Assembly (NCBI RefSeq): GCF_002934685.1
Contig: NZ_NKHL01000120.1
Coordinates: forward strand, 199,410 to 263,409
Direction: 5' to 3'
Source of the DNA: Pseudomonas bohemica
Lineage (GTDB): Bacteria; Pseudomonadota; Gammaproteobacteria; Pseudomonadales; Pseudomonadaceae
Length of the DNA stretch: 64,000 nt
The notes beneath the pieces are model-generated. The model was not told where the DNA came from. It worked only from the letters and a program-made list of their open reading frames with translations, and did no database searches. Both the position numbers and the translations under genes were made by a program. This document shows positions 17,301 to 25,274 of this stretch, one piece after another (the stretch's first letter is position 1; each line of letters opens with the position of its first letter).

Positions 17301-17325
17301 AAAAAGGCCCTTCGGGGCCTTTTTG
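17301..17325 (+). terminator. fdxA terminator
   Basis: AAAAAGGCCC-TTCG-GGGCCTTTTT hairpin with flanking A and T runs, 25 bp after the fdxA stop codon. The symmetry would also allow it to stop transcripts from the minus strand. Confidence 0.9.
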
Positions 17326-17364
17326 TATGCTGCGTGGATAGATGTCGCTGACTTTCTCGCACTC

Positions 17365-17500
17365 AAAAAAAAGGGGCGGTTTGACCCGCCCACATTTTTT
17401 CCGTAATCCCTTCAATCCTTTTTCATCATCCTGATGAATCGCATCCTGCGATGTCCTTGAGCAGTCTTCCTTGACCGCCTGTACCCATCCGTTGGTACAG
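17365..17500 (-). ncRNA. rsmZ: Small regulatory RNA RsmZ
   Basis: The transcript predicted here is about 136 nt and carries eight GGA motifs, several in hairpin loops: GTACC-AACGGATG-GGTAC at the 5' end, CATCGC-AGGAT-GCGATT and TCATC-AGGA-TGATGA. It ends in a GC-rich hairpin (17374-17391, GGGCGG...CCGCCC) followed by eight U. RsmZ titrates RsmA/RsmE (CsrA) and so relieves translational repression of secondary metabolism and virulence genes. Location between rpoS and fdxA is the known rsmZ locus. A TAAGAT -10 (17506-17511) and a GacA box upstream support the 5' end. Ends are estimated, not mapped. Confidence 0.9.
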
Positions 17501-17505
17501 TTCTG

Positions 17506-17511
17506 ATCTTA
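17506..17511 (-). promoter_or_regulatory. rsmZ promoter -10 element
   Basis: On the minus strand, TAAGAT stands about 7 nt before the predicted 5' end of RsmZ. No strong -35 is visible, in line with an activator-dependent promoter. Confidence 0.55.
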
Positions 17512-17671
17512 GTGAAATATCGGAGCAGAGCAATACCCCTGAGTTTGCAAAAAAATACAGGGATGCGCGATCCGCTTAAAATAAATCCACTATGAATCAG
17601 TAAGATAAATAATATCTCTCATCTGTGAAGGCCTCTCACTGTCAGAAAACAACGTGATCGCTGACAACCTG

Positions 17672-17689
17672 GGTAAGAAATGTCTTACA
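17672..17689 (-). promoter_or_regulatory. GacA upstream activating sequence for rsmZ
   Basis: The minus strand reads TGTAAGACATTTCTTACC, which differs from the palindromic GacA-box consensus TGTAAG-N6-CTTACA only at the last base. It is centred about 180 bp upstream of the predicted rsmZ start, the distance known for rsmZ genes in fluorescent pseudomonads. It implies GacS/GacA control of this sRNA. Confidence 0.85.
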
Positions 17690-17790
17690 ACGAAAGCTAG
17701 ATAACCTCACGAGCACTAAACATATTAAAACCGACATCCATGTACGATGTTTGATCGATAATTCATGATTCAGACTGTAAACCGCGACAA

Positions 17791-17816
17791 TAAAAAAGCC
17801 CCAACTAGTCGGGGCT
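17791..17816 (-). terminator. rpoS terminator
   Basis: Minus-strand hairpin AGCCCC-GACTAGTT-GGGGCT followed by six U, 49 bp after the rpoS stop codon. Confidence 0.85.
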
Positions 17817-17864
17817 CTCTGAAGCTGTCAATTCGCTACTCACCGTAGCGGGAACATGGGGCAC

Positions 17865-18869
17865 TCACTGAAACAATGACTCGCTGGAGAGACCATTCTT
17901 CTCGAGAATTTCCCGCAGTCGTTTCAACCCTTCGACCTGAATCTGCCGCACGCGCTCACGGGTCAGACCGATTTCCAGACCGACGTCTTCCAGCGTACTG
18001 CTCTCATGCCCGCGCAACCCAAAGCGACGTACCACCACTTCACGTTGCTTGTCGGTCAGCTCGGACAGCCACTGATCGATGCTCTGGGAAAGATCATCGT
18101 CCTGCAGCAGTTCACAGGGGTCAGTGGGACGATCATCAGTCAGCGTATCGAGCAGCGTCTTGTCCGAGTCAGGACCCAGGGATACGTCTACCGAAGACAC
18201 GCGCTCGTTCAGGCCGAGCATTCGCTTGACCTCGCCCACTGGTTTTTCCAGCAGGTTGGCGATTTCTTCAGGAGAGGGTTCGTGGTCGAGTTTCTGGGTG
18301 AGCTCACGTGCAGCCCGCAGGTAGACGTTGAGCTCCTTGACCACATGAATCGGCAGGCGGATGGTCCGCGTCTGATTCATGATCGCGCGCTCGATGGTTT
18401 GACGAATCCACCAAGTCGCATATGTGGAGAACCGGAAACCGCGCTCCGGATCGAATTTTTCAACCGCTCGGATCAGGCCAAGATTGCCTTCCTCGATCAA
18501 GTCCAGCAATGACAGGCCACGATTGACGTAACGTCTGGCGATTTTGACTACCAAGCGCAGATTGCTTTCAATCATGCGTTTGCGTCCGGCCGGATCCCCT
18601 TTTTGCGATAGACGCGCAAAGTGGACTTCTTCTTCCGGAGAGAGCAAGGGGGAAAAGCCGATTTCATTGAGATACAACTGCGTGGCGTCCAATGCCCGCG
18701 TGTAGTCGATGTACTTGTGTTGCTTGAGTGCTGTGGAGTTTTTGGTCTTCGCACGAAGAGAAGGTGTAGCTGGCTTCTCATCCGCTGCAGAATCCAGGAC
18801 GATCCCGGGCTCCATGAGGAGAACCTCATCGTCTATGTCAAACTCCGGCACTTCTCTGTTGAGAGCCAT
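17865..18869 (-). CDS. rpoS: RNA polymerase sigma factor RpoS (sigma-38)
   Basis: RpoS directs stationary-phase and general stress transcription. The 334-residue protein has region 1.2 (DATQLYLNEIGFSPLLSPEEE), region 2 with NLRLVVKIARRYVNRGLSLLDLIEEGNLGLIRAVEKFD and the -10 recognition segment STYATWWIRQTIERAI, region 3, and region 4 helix-turn-helix (STLEDVGLEIGLTRERVRQIQ). Full length, with no inactivating lesion. It follows nlpD on the same strand, where in related bacteria the main rpoS promoter lies within nlpD. Confidence 0.97.
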   Translation of the reverse strand: MALNREVPEFDIDDEVLLMEPGIVLDSAADEKPATPSLRAKTKNSTALKQHKYIDYTRALDATQLYLNEIGFSPLLSPEEEVHFARLSQKGDPAGRKRMIESNLRLVVKIARRYVNRGLSLLDLIEEGNLGLIRAVEKFDPERGFRFSTYATWWIRQTIERAIMNQTRTIRLPIHVVKELNVYLRAARELTQKLDHEPSPEEIANLLEKPVGEVKRMLGLNERVSSVDVSLGPDSDKTLLDTLTDDRPTDPCELLQDDDLSQSIDQWLSELTDKQREVVVRRFGLRGHESSTLEDVGLEIGLTRERVRQIQVEGLKRLREILEKNGLSSESLFQ

Positions 18870-18973
18870 TGTTATAGTCCTTTGGTGAGTTCGACCTCAA
18901 GCTCCAGTGGCGCCTTTTTCCTTGGCATCACGTGAGCCTGTCCCCTCTACGGCAGGAACAGGCTGGTAACCGA

Positions 18974-19870
18974 TCAACGACGTGGCAAGAATTCCAGTGG
19001 ATCTACCGGTTTGCCCTGACGGCGAATCTCGAAGTGGAGTTTCACCCTGTCAGTCCCCGTGGACCCCATCTCGGCAATCGCCTGCCCTGCCTTGACCTGT
19101 TGCCCCTCCCGAACCAAAAGCCTACGGTTGTGACCGTAAGCACTGACGTAGGTATCGCTGTGTTTGATGATTACTAATTCGCCGTAGCCCCGTAAACCAC
19201 TCCCGGCGTAAACAACCGAACCATCAGACGCGGCTAAAACAGGCTGTCCCAAATCACCGGCGATATCAATGCCTTTATTCAAACTACCGTTTGAGGAAAA
19301 TCTGCTGATCAAAACGCCGCTTGTAGGCCATGCCCAACCGCTCGCCGAGCGCGCGCCAGCGACCACCGGTGTGTTCACTGGCGTGTTTATCGGAGTAGTC
19401 GCAGGCGGCCCGTTACTGCCTGATGGGGCATCAACAGGACGTGTAATGACGGTGGTCTTGATCGACCCGGACGGCGAGCTGGAAGTGCCGGTTGTCGTCT
19501 GCGGAACCACGACAGGCGCGGCCGCTACCGCGGTGGATGTTGAATTCGAACGTCCATCGAAGCGGATCGTCTGCCCGACATGGATGGTGTAGGGCTCGGG
19601 AACATTGTTGCGGGCAGCCAGTGCTTTCCAGTCCCAGCCGTAACGAAAGGCAATGGAAAACAGCGTATCGCCGCGTTTGACGACATACTGGCCGGTCGTC
19701 ACGGGCTGACGGGCGGGCGCAGCCGGTTTGCCGCCGTTGCGGTCGACGACACGCACGCCGCCCGACGGCGTGCTGGAGCAGCCGACCAGAAGGACACTCA
19801 GGGCAATGCCAATCACCAGACGTGGAAAACTTGCTGAAAACGTACGCTGCCGAATGACTGTGAGACTCAC
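18974..19870 (-). CDS. nlpD: NlpD-like lipoprotein with LysM and degenerate LytM domains
   Basis: The protein activates septal peptidoglycan amidases (AmiC in E. coli). It has a lipoprotein signal with lipobox LLVGC (Cys31), a LysM peptidoglycan-binding domain (about 55-105, YVVKRGDTLFSIAFRYGWDW), a low-complexity Thr/Pro/Ser linker, and a C-terminal LytM/M23 domain. In active M23 enzymes the zinc ligand sits in HxGxD; here that stretch reads NKGIDI, and only a single His remains in LHFEIR. Loss of zinc ligands fits a non-enzymatic activator. It is the usual upstream neighbour of rpoS. Confidence 0.92.
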   Translation of the reverse strand: MSLTVIRQRTFSASFPRLVIGIALSVLLVGCSSTPSGGVRVVDRNGGKPAAPARQPVTTGQYVVKRGDTLFSIAFRYGWDWKALAARNNVPEPYTIHVGQTIRFDGRSNSTSTAVAAAPVVVPQTTTGTSSSPSGSIKTTVITRPVDAPSGSNGPPATTPINTPVNTPVVAGARSASGWAWPTSGVLISRFSSNGSLNKGIDIAGDLGQPVLAASDGSVVYAGSGLRGYGELVIIKHSDTYVSAYGHNRRLLVREGQQVKAGQAIAEMGSTGTDRVKLHFEIRRQGKPVDPLEFLPRR

Positions 19871-20061
19871 CCGCCACTCCCTTTACCGGTGACTGAAATA
19901 AAGCTGCCTATTGTGTCTTGATGATGACGGGCAGCCATGGGGAAACTGGTTACGAAAAACTTCATGACACTGTGCAGCGAACGGGCCAGGCCCACATCAC
20001 AAATCGCCAGCCTGTAGACAGGTGGCGCCTCGCGGAATTCATTGCAGCTGCAAAACAGTGC

Positions 20062-20739
20062 TCAGGCCAGCGGGCCGTTGAGCAAGGGCACGAATCTCAC
20101 CGCTCCCAGAACGTGCCGGGAGAAGCCATTGTCTTCGCGGATGATCAACATCAGTTGCTGCACTTCGCCCGATCCCACCGGGATCACCAGACGTCCGCCC
20201 GGTGCCAGTTGGTCTAGCAACGCCTGAGGCACATCGGTCGCCACCGCGGTGACAATGATGCCGTTGTATGGCGCCAGAGCCGGCCAGCCTTCCCAGCCGT
20301 CGCCCCAGCGAAACACCATGTTGCGCAGGTTGAGTTCGACCAGGCGTTCCTTCGCCCGGTCCTGCAACACCTTGATGCGCTCGACTGAGAACACGCGCTC
20401 GACCAGTTGCGCCAGCACCGCCGTCTGATAACCCGAGCCGGTGCCGATCTCCAGCACCTTGTCCAACGGCCCCGCCGCCAGCAGTAGCTCGCTCATGCGC
20501 GCGACCATGTAGGGCTGCGAAATGGTCTGGTTGTTCCCAATTGGCAGCGCGGTGTCTTCATAGGCGCGATGCGCCAGCGCCTCGTCGACGAACAGATGAC
20601 GAGGTGTCTTGCGAATAACGTCCAGCACCTGGGTATTGCTGATGCCTTCTTCGTACAGCCGCTGAATCAAACGCTCGCGGGTACGCTGGGAAGTGAAACC
20701 CACGCCGCGACGCAACAGGTCATCTTGTTCACGCGACAT
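20062..20739 (-). CDS. pcm: Protein-L-isoaspartate O-methyltransferase
   Basis: Pcm methylates isoaspartyl residues to start repair of aged proteins. The 225-residue protein has the substrate region DEALAHRAYEDTALPIGNNQTISQPYMVA and the SAM-binding motif VLEIGTGSGYQTAVLA, with a conserved post-motif GDGWEGW. The ATG at 20737-20739 shares its A with the TGA of surE, indicating translational coupling; a longer frame starting seven codons upstream is possible. Confidence 0.95.
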   Translation of the reverse strand: MSREQDDLLRRGVGFTSQRTRERLIQRLYEEGISNTQVLDVIRKTPRHLFVDEALAHRAYEDTALPIGNNQTISQPYMVARMSELLLAAGPLDKVLEIGTGSGYQTAVLAQLVERVFSVERIKVLQDRAKERLVELNLRNMVFRWGDGWEGWPALAPYNGIIVTAVATDVPQALLDQLAPGGRLVIPVGSGEVQQLMLIIREDNGFSRHVLGAVRFVPLLNGPLA

Positions 20740-21488
20740 CAGGCCATTCCCTCCAGCCATGCGTTCAGGCTGTTGAAACCGTCCTGATAGGTTCGATCCA
20801 ACTGCAACGGCGTAATCGACACATAGCCCTGCATCACGGCGTGGAAATCCGTGCCTGGCCCGCCGTCCTCGGCGTCGCCGGCAGCGGCAATCCAGTAACC
20901 GGCACGGCCACGCGGGTCGACCACGCGAACCGGTGCCGCAGCGCGCGTGCGATGCCCCAGGCGAGTCAGTTGAATACCGCGCACGTGTTCGAGCGGCAGG
21001 TTAGGGATATTCACATTCAGTACGGTACGCGGTGGAAGATCGAGCTGCTCGTGCGCTTCGACCAGAAGCCGAGCGTAATGCGCGGCGGTTGCCAGGTTAT
21101 CGACCTGACGCGACAAAAATGAAAAAGCGAACGATGGGCGTTGCAGGAACCGCCCCTCCAACGCTGCGGCCACGGTGCCGGAATACAGCACGTCGTCTCC
21201 CAGGTTGGCGCCCAGATTGATACCCGAGACCACCATGTCCGGCTCACGCTCCAGCAGGCCGTGGATGCCCAGATGCACGCAATCGGTAGGGGTGCCGTTG
21301 ATACTGATGAAACCGTTGTCCAGCCGGTGAGGATGCAGCGGGCGGTCGAGGGTCAGCGAACTGCTGGCCCCACTCCTGTCTTGATCCGGTGCGATGACCG
21401 CGCACTCGGCATAGTCTGCCAGCACTCCGTGGAGCGCAGCGAGCCCGGGTGCCGAGACCCCATCATCATTTGAAATCAGAATACGCAT
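20739..21488 (-). CDS. surE: 5'/3'-nucleotidase SurE
   Basis: SurE is a metal-dependent nucleotidase active on nucleoside monophosphates and short polyphosphate, linked to stationary survival. The 249-residue protein starts MRILISNDDGVSAPGL, with the metal-binding Asp8/Asp9, and carries SGASSSLT and GINLGANLGDDVLYSGTV, the other conserved active-site blocks. Its start overlaps truD by 13 bp. Confidence 0.96.
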   Translation of the reverse strand: MRILISNDDGVSAPGLAALHGVLADYAECAVIAPDQDRSGASSSLTLDRPLHPHRLDNGFISINGTPTDCVHLGIHGLLEREPDMVVSGINLGANLGDDVLYSGTVAAALEGRFLQRPSFAFSFLSRQVDNLATAAHYARLLVEAHEQLDLPPRTVLNVNIPNLPLEHVRGIQLTRLGHRTRAAAPVRVVDPRGRAGYWIAAAGDAEDGGPGTDFHAVMQGYVSITPLQLDRTYQDGFNSLNAWLEGMA

Positions 21489-22534
21489 GAGCTGTCCGTC
21501 TGTCCTGCGGGCGCCAGATCGATGAGTTCACGCACCAATGCGGTGGCGAAACATCCGGCTGGCAGGACGAATTCCAGTTGCAGAATGTCAGGCTCGGGAT
21601 AATGCCACGTCAACCGCCCGATGGGCAGTCGCAGGATGCGACGTTCGTGTTCCATTCCCGCTTTTATCAACCAGTTACATAGCGACGACTCGCGCCGGGC
21701 GATGCCGTTTTCAAGCTCGGCGGTTTTGCCTGCGGCCGGAGAGTCGCCCTCGCCCCACTGGGGACCTGTGGGATGCAGATCGAGAATCGCCAGACGCGGG
21801 TCGCTGCACTCGGCCTCATCGGCGGGAAAAAAGCTGCGGCTGTCGGTGAATGCCAGCAGATCACCGACCTGCGCCCGTTGCCAGCTGCCATCGGCGACCC
21901 GTGCGGCCAGCACCTGATTGAACAGATAACTGCGCGCCGTGGAAAGCAATCGGGAGCGCACATTGCGCTGCTCGGGCAGGGCCTGGCGCTCGGCATAGTG
22001 ACGGGCTTCGCCGACGTTGCCGCCTTCGTAACCAAAACGCTGGGCGCCGAAATAATTGGGAATGCCCTGCAGCTTGATGGCTTCCAATCGCTTGTCGAGT
22101 TCGGCTCGGTCAGCCTTCAGTTGGATCAAGCGCAGGGTGAAGCCATTGGCAGCATGGGCGCCGCGCTGCAATTTACGCTTGTGACGCCTGCTGTCGAGGA
22201 TCTTCAGCGTCTCATTTTCGGCCGCCGACATGTCCGGGTCGGCCTTGCCCGGCAACTGGATGCTGAACCATTGCCTTGTCAATGCCTGGCGGTCTTTCAA
22301 ACCTGCGTAAGCCACGGTACGCAACGGCACGCCGGCAGCCTTGGCCAGACGGCGCGCGGCCTCTTCGGTGTTCAGCCCGCGCTTCTCGACCCACAACCAC
22401 AGGTGCTCACCATCGCCGGACAGCGGAATATCCAGCACTTCGTCGACCTGGAAATCTTCGGCGGTGGCCTTGAGCACTGCCGTGCCCAGCGCAGCGCCAT
22501 AGGCCCGGGGGCCCAAGAGTTCGAATTCGGTCAT
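21476..22534 (-). CDS. truD: tRNA pseudouridine(13) synthase TruD
   Basis: TruD makes pseudouridine 13 in tRNA-Glu. The 352-residue protein has the catalytic Asp81 in the motif YAGLKDRQALTRQ and the NYFGAQRFGYEGGN motif that marks the family. It overlaps ispF by 4 bp at its start and surE at its end, so ispF-truD-surE-pcm form one tightly packed unit. Confidence 0.96.
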   Translation of the reverse strand: MTEFELLGPRAYGAALGTAVLKATAEDFQVDEVLDIPLSGDGEHLWLWVEKRGLNTEEAARRLAKAAGVPLRTVAYAGLKDRQALTRQWFSIQLPGKADPDMSAAENETLKILDSRRHKRKLQRGAHAANGFTLRLIQLKADRAELDKRLEAIKLQGIPNYFGAQRFGYEGGNVGEARHYAERQALPEQRNVRSRLLSTARSYLFNQVLAARVADGSWQRAQVGDLLAFTDSRSFFPADEAECSDPRLAILDLHPTGPQWGEGDSPAAGKTAELENGIARRESSLCNWLIKAGMEHERRILRLPIGRLTWHYPEPDILQLEFVLPAGCFATALVRELIDLAPAGQTDSSCVF

Positions 22535-23004
22535 GCGGCGATCAACAATGCGACGGCGTGAACTGCGATGCCTTCCTCACGGCCGGTAAAACCCAGCTTT
22601 TCAGTGGTCGTGGCCTTGACGTTGACCTGATCGAGTTCGACCTGCAGGTCTTCGGCGATCATCGCGCGCATGGCATCGATGTGCGGCGCCATTTTCGGGG
22701 CCTGGGCGACGATGGTGGCGTCGACATTGCCGACCTTCCAGCCCTTGGCCTGCACTTGTTTGAGCACGTGACGCAGCAATACGCGGCTATCGGCGCCTTT
22801 GAATTGCGGGTCGGTATCGGGGAAATGCTTGCCAATGTCGCCCAAGGCAGCGGCGCCGAGCAAGGCATCGCTCAGCGCATGCAACAGGACGTCGCCGTCG
22901 GAGTGCGCGAGCAAACCGAATCTGTGCGCGATCCGCACCCCACCCAAGGTAATGAAATCGCCTTCAGCGAAACGGTGCACATCATAGCCGTGGCCAATAC
23001 GCAT
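22531..23004 (-). CDS. ispF: 2-C-methyl-D-erythritol 2,4-cyclodiphosphate synthase IspF
   Basis: IspF performs the fifth step of the MEP isoprenoid pathway, releasing CMP to form MEcPP. The 157-residue protein begins MRIGHGYDVHRF with zinc ligands Asp8 and His10, His42 follows in LLHALSDALLG, and KATTTEKLGFTGREEGI closes the active site. The start is fixed by homology, but the ATG directly abuts the T-run of a terminator-like hairpin (23011-23032), leaving no free ribosome binding site. The only SD-like sequence, AGGG, is in the hairpin's 3' arm. Confidence 0.96.
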   Translation of the reverse strand: MRIGHGYDVHRFAEGDFITLGGVRIAHRFGLLAHSDGDVLLHALSDALLGAAALGDIGKHFPDTDPQFKGADSRVLLRHVLKQVQAKGWKVGNVDATIVAQAPKMAPHIDAMRAMIAEDLQVELDQVNVKATTTEKLGFTGREEGIAVHAVALLIAA

Positions 23005-23032
23005 AAAAAAACGCCCTGAAAAAGTCAGGGCG
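23005..23032 (-). terminator. Intrinsic terminator-like hairpin directly before ispF
   Basis: On the minus strand a 9-bp stem ACGCCCTGA / TCAGGGCGT with loop CTTTT is followed by seven U that run straight into the ispF ATG. It would end the adhC-fghA transcript, or hide ispF's ribosome binding site in read-through RNA. Confidence 0.8.
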
Positions 23033-23112
23033 TGATTCTACCTACTTTGTCAGACATTAGGGCCTGATGGCGCTCGATTGCACGTCCGCTGATTGCGATT
23101 GAATGCCTTTCC

Positions 23113-23958
23113 TCAGCCCGCCAATGCCAGGGCGTGATAGCGCAGGTGATCCTCGATGAAGCTGGCAATGAAGTAGTAGCTGTGGTCGTAACCGGGCTGC
23201 AGACGCAGCTCCAGAGGATGGCCAGCCACCTTGGCCGCCTGCACCAGTGCTTCGGGCTTGAGCTGATTGGCCAGGAAGTCGTCGCGATCGCCTTGATCCA
23301 CCAACAGCGGCAGACGCTCGGCCGCATCGGCAATCAACACGCTGGCATCCCATTCGCGCCAGCGCGAGCGGTCTTCGCCCAGATAACGGGAGAAGGCTTT
23401 CTGCCCCCAGGGACAGTCCATCGGATTGGTGATTGGCGAAAACGCCGACACTGATTTGTAACGGCCCGGATTGCGCAATGCGCAGACCAACGCGCCATGA
23501 CCGCCCATTGAGTGGCCGCTGATGCTGCGTTTTTCTGAAGCCGGAAAGTGCGCCTCGATCAATGCAGGCAGTTCGCTAACCACGTAGTCGTACATGCGGT
23601 AGTGCCGGGCCCAGGGTTGCTGGGTCGCATTCAGATAGAAGCCCGCGCCCAGACCGAAGTCGTACGCGTTGTCCGGATCGCCCGGGACATCGGCGCCACG
23701 GGGGCTGGTATCCGGCGCCACGATGATCAAACCCAGTTCGGCGGCGATGCGCTGCGCGCCGGCCTTTTGCATGAAGTTCTCATCGGTGCAGGTCAGGCCT
23801 GAGAGCCAATACACCACTGGCAACTTACCGCCCTGCTCGGCCTGTGGCGGCAGATAGACCGCGAATACCATGTCGCAACCGAGCACATCGGAGTGATGTT
23901 TGTAACGCTTATGCCAGCCGCCGAAGCTTTTCTGACACGAAATATTTTCCAGACTCAT
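23113..23958 (-). CDS. fghA: S-formylglutathione hydrolase FghA
   Basis: FghA hydrolyses S-formylglutathione to formate and glutathione, the second step of glutathione-dependent formaldehyde detoxification. The 281-residue esterase D-type protein has the nucleophile Ser150 in SISGHSMGGHGAL, an Asp in LLVDQGDRDDF and a His in YDHSYYFIA near the C-terminus. The ATG at 23956-23958 follows GAGGTACGGCCC. It lies just downstream of adhC, giving the whole pathway in order. Confidence 0.95.
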   Translation of the reverse strand: MSLENISCQKSFGGWHKRYKHHSDVLGCDMVFAVYLPPQAEQGGKLPVVYWLSGLTCTDENFMQKAGAQRIAAELGLIIVAPDTSPRGADVPGDPDNAYDFGLGAGFYLNATQQPWARHYRMYDYVVSELPALIEAHFPASEKRSISGHSMGGHGALVCALRNPGRYKSVSAFSPITNPMDCPWGQKAFSRYLGEDRSRWREWDASVLIADAAERLPLLVDQGDRDDFLANQLKPEALVQAAKVAGHPLELRLQPGYDHSYYFIASFIEDHLRYHALALAG

Positions 23959-24057
23959 GGGCCGTACCTCCTCGCGACGACGTTCGAGCCACAAGCTACA
24001 AGATAGGACGGTGGCGCGCCTGCTTGCCGCTTGCAGTTCGAAGCTTGCCGCTGCTCC

Positions 24058-25170
24058 TTAGAAATGGATGACCGAACGAATGCTTTTGCCTTCGTGCATC
24101 AGGTCAAACGCTTCGTTGATCTTGTCCAGGCCCATGGTGTGAGTGATGAAGGTATCCAGCGGGATCTCACCCTTCTGGGCTTTTTCGACGTAGCTTGGCA
24201 GCTCGGTACGGCCCTTCACGCCGCCGAACGCCGAACCGCGCCAGACGCGACCGGTAACCAGCTGGAACGGACGGGTAGCGATTTCCTGGCCTGACGGCGC
24301 GACGCCGATGATGATCGACTCGCCCCAGCCTTTGTGGCAGCACTCCAGCGCAGCGCGCATCAGCTGGACATTGCCGATGCACTCGAAGCTGTAATCGACG
24401 CCGCCATCGGTCAATTCGACGATCACGTCCTGGATAGGCTTGGTGTGGTCTTTCGGGTTGATGAAATCGGTGGCGCCCAGTTCACGCGCCACGTCGAATT
24501 TCGCCGGATTGATGTCGATAGCGATGATGCGCGAAGCCTTGGCCATTTTTGCGCCGATAATCGCCGCCAGGCCAATCCCGCCCAGACCGAAGATCGCTAC
24601 GGTTGCACCTTCTTCAACCTTCGCGGTGTTCAGAACCGCGCCAATGCCGGTGGTCACACCACAGCCGAGCAGACAGACTTTCTCCAGCGGGGCTTCCTTG
24701 GGAATTTTCGCCAGGGAGATTTCCGGGACAACGGTGTACTCGGAAAAAGTCGAGCAACCCATGTAATGGTAGATCGGCTGGCCGTTGTAACTGAAGCGGG
24801 TAGTACCGTCCGGCATAAGCCCCTTGCCCTGGGTGGCACGGACTTTCTGGCACAGGTTGGTCTTGCCGGATTTGCAGAATTTGCACTCGCGGCATTCGGC
24901 GGTGTACAGCGGAATCACGTGGTCGCCCACGGCCAGCGAGGTCACGCCCTCGCCCACGGCTTCAACAATACCGCCGCCTTCGTGGCCGAGGATGCACGGG
25001 AACACGCCTTCGGAATCCGCGCCGGAAAGGGTGTAGGCATCGGTATGGCAAACGCCGGAAGCAACGGTGCGGATCAACACCTCGCCAGCCTTCGGCGCCT
25101 CAACGTCCACTTCGACGATTTGCAGCGGTTGGTTGGGCGCGAAAGCAACGGCAGCACGTGACTTGATCAT
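24058..25170 (-). CDS. adhC: S-(hydroxymethyl)glutathione dehydrogenase / class III alcohol dehydrogenase
   Basis: The enzyme oxidises the formaldehyde-glutathione adduct to S-formylglutathione with NAD+. The 370-residue protein has catalytic zinc ligands Cys41 and His63 (LGHEGGG), structural zinc Cys93, 96, 99 and 107 (CRECKFC...C), and the NAD motif FGLGGIGLAA. Three in-frame ATG codons stand in a row (25176, 25173, 25170); the last has the best spacing from GGAG and gives the usual MIKSRAAVAF start. It is divergent from a LysR gene that probably activates it in response to formaldehyde. Confidence 0.96.
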   Translation of the reverse strand: MIKSRAAVAFAPNQPLQIVEVDVEAPKAGEVLIRTVASGVCHTDAYTLSGADSEGVFPCILGHEGGGIVEAVGEGVTSLAVGDHVIPLYTAECRECKFCKSGKTNLCQKVRATQGKGLMPDGTTRFSYNGQPIYHYMGCSTFSEYTVVPEISLAKIPKEAPLEKVCLLGCGVTTGIGAVLNTAKVEEGATVAIFGLGGIGLAAIIGAKMAKASRIIAIDINPAKFDVARELGATDFINPKDHTKPIQDVIVELTDGGVDYSFECIGNVQLMRAALECCHKGWGESIIIGVAPSGQEIATRPFQLVTGRVWRGSAFGGVKGRTELPSYVEKAQKGEIPLDTFITHTMGLDKINEAFDLMHEGKSIRSVIHF

Positions 25171-25219
25171 CATCATCTCCAGCGAAGTAAAAACGAGTAC
25201 AGAAGTGTAATACAGTGCG

Positions 25220-25242
25220 TTTTGATTAATAATCCGTCAAAA
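25220..25242. promoter_or_regulatory. Putative LysR operator between adhC and gfnR
   Basis: A dyad TTTTGA-N11-TCAAAA contains the T-N11-A core of LysR-family sites. It lies 50 bp before the adhC start and 33 bp before the LysR gene start, in AT-rich divergent promoter DNA. The regulator-site link is inferred. Confidence 0.5.
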
Positions 25243-25274
25243 AGCAAAACATTAATGCCTTACAGGGATAATCG

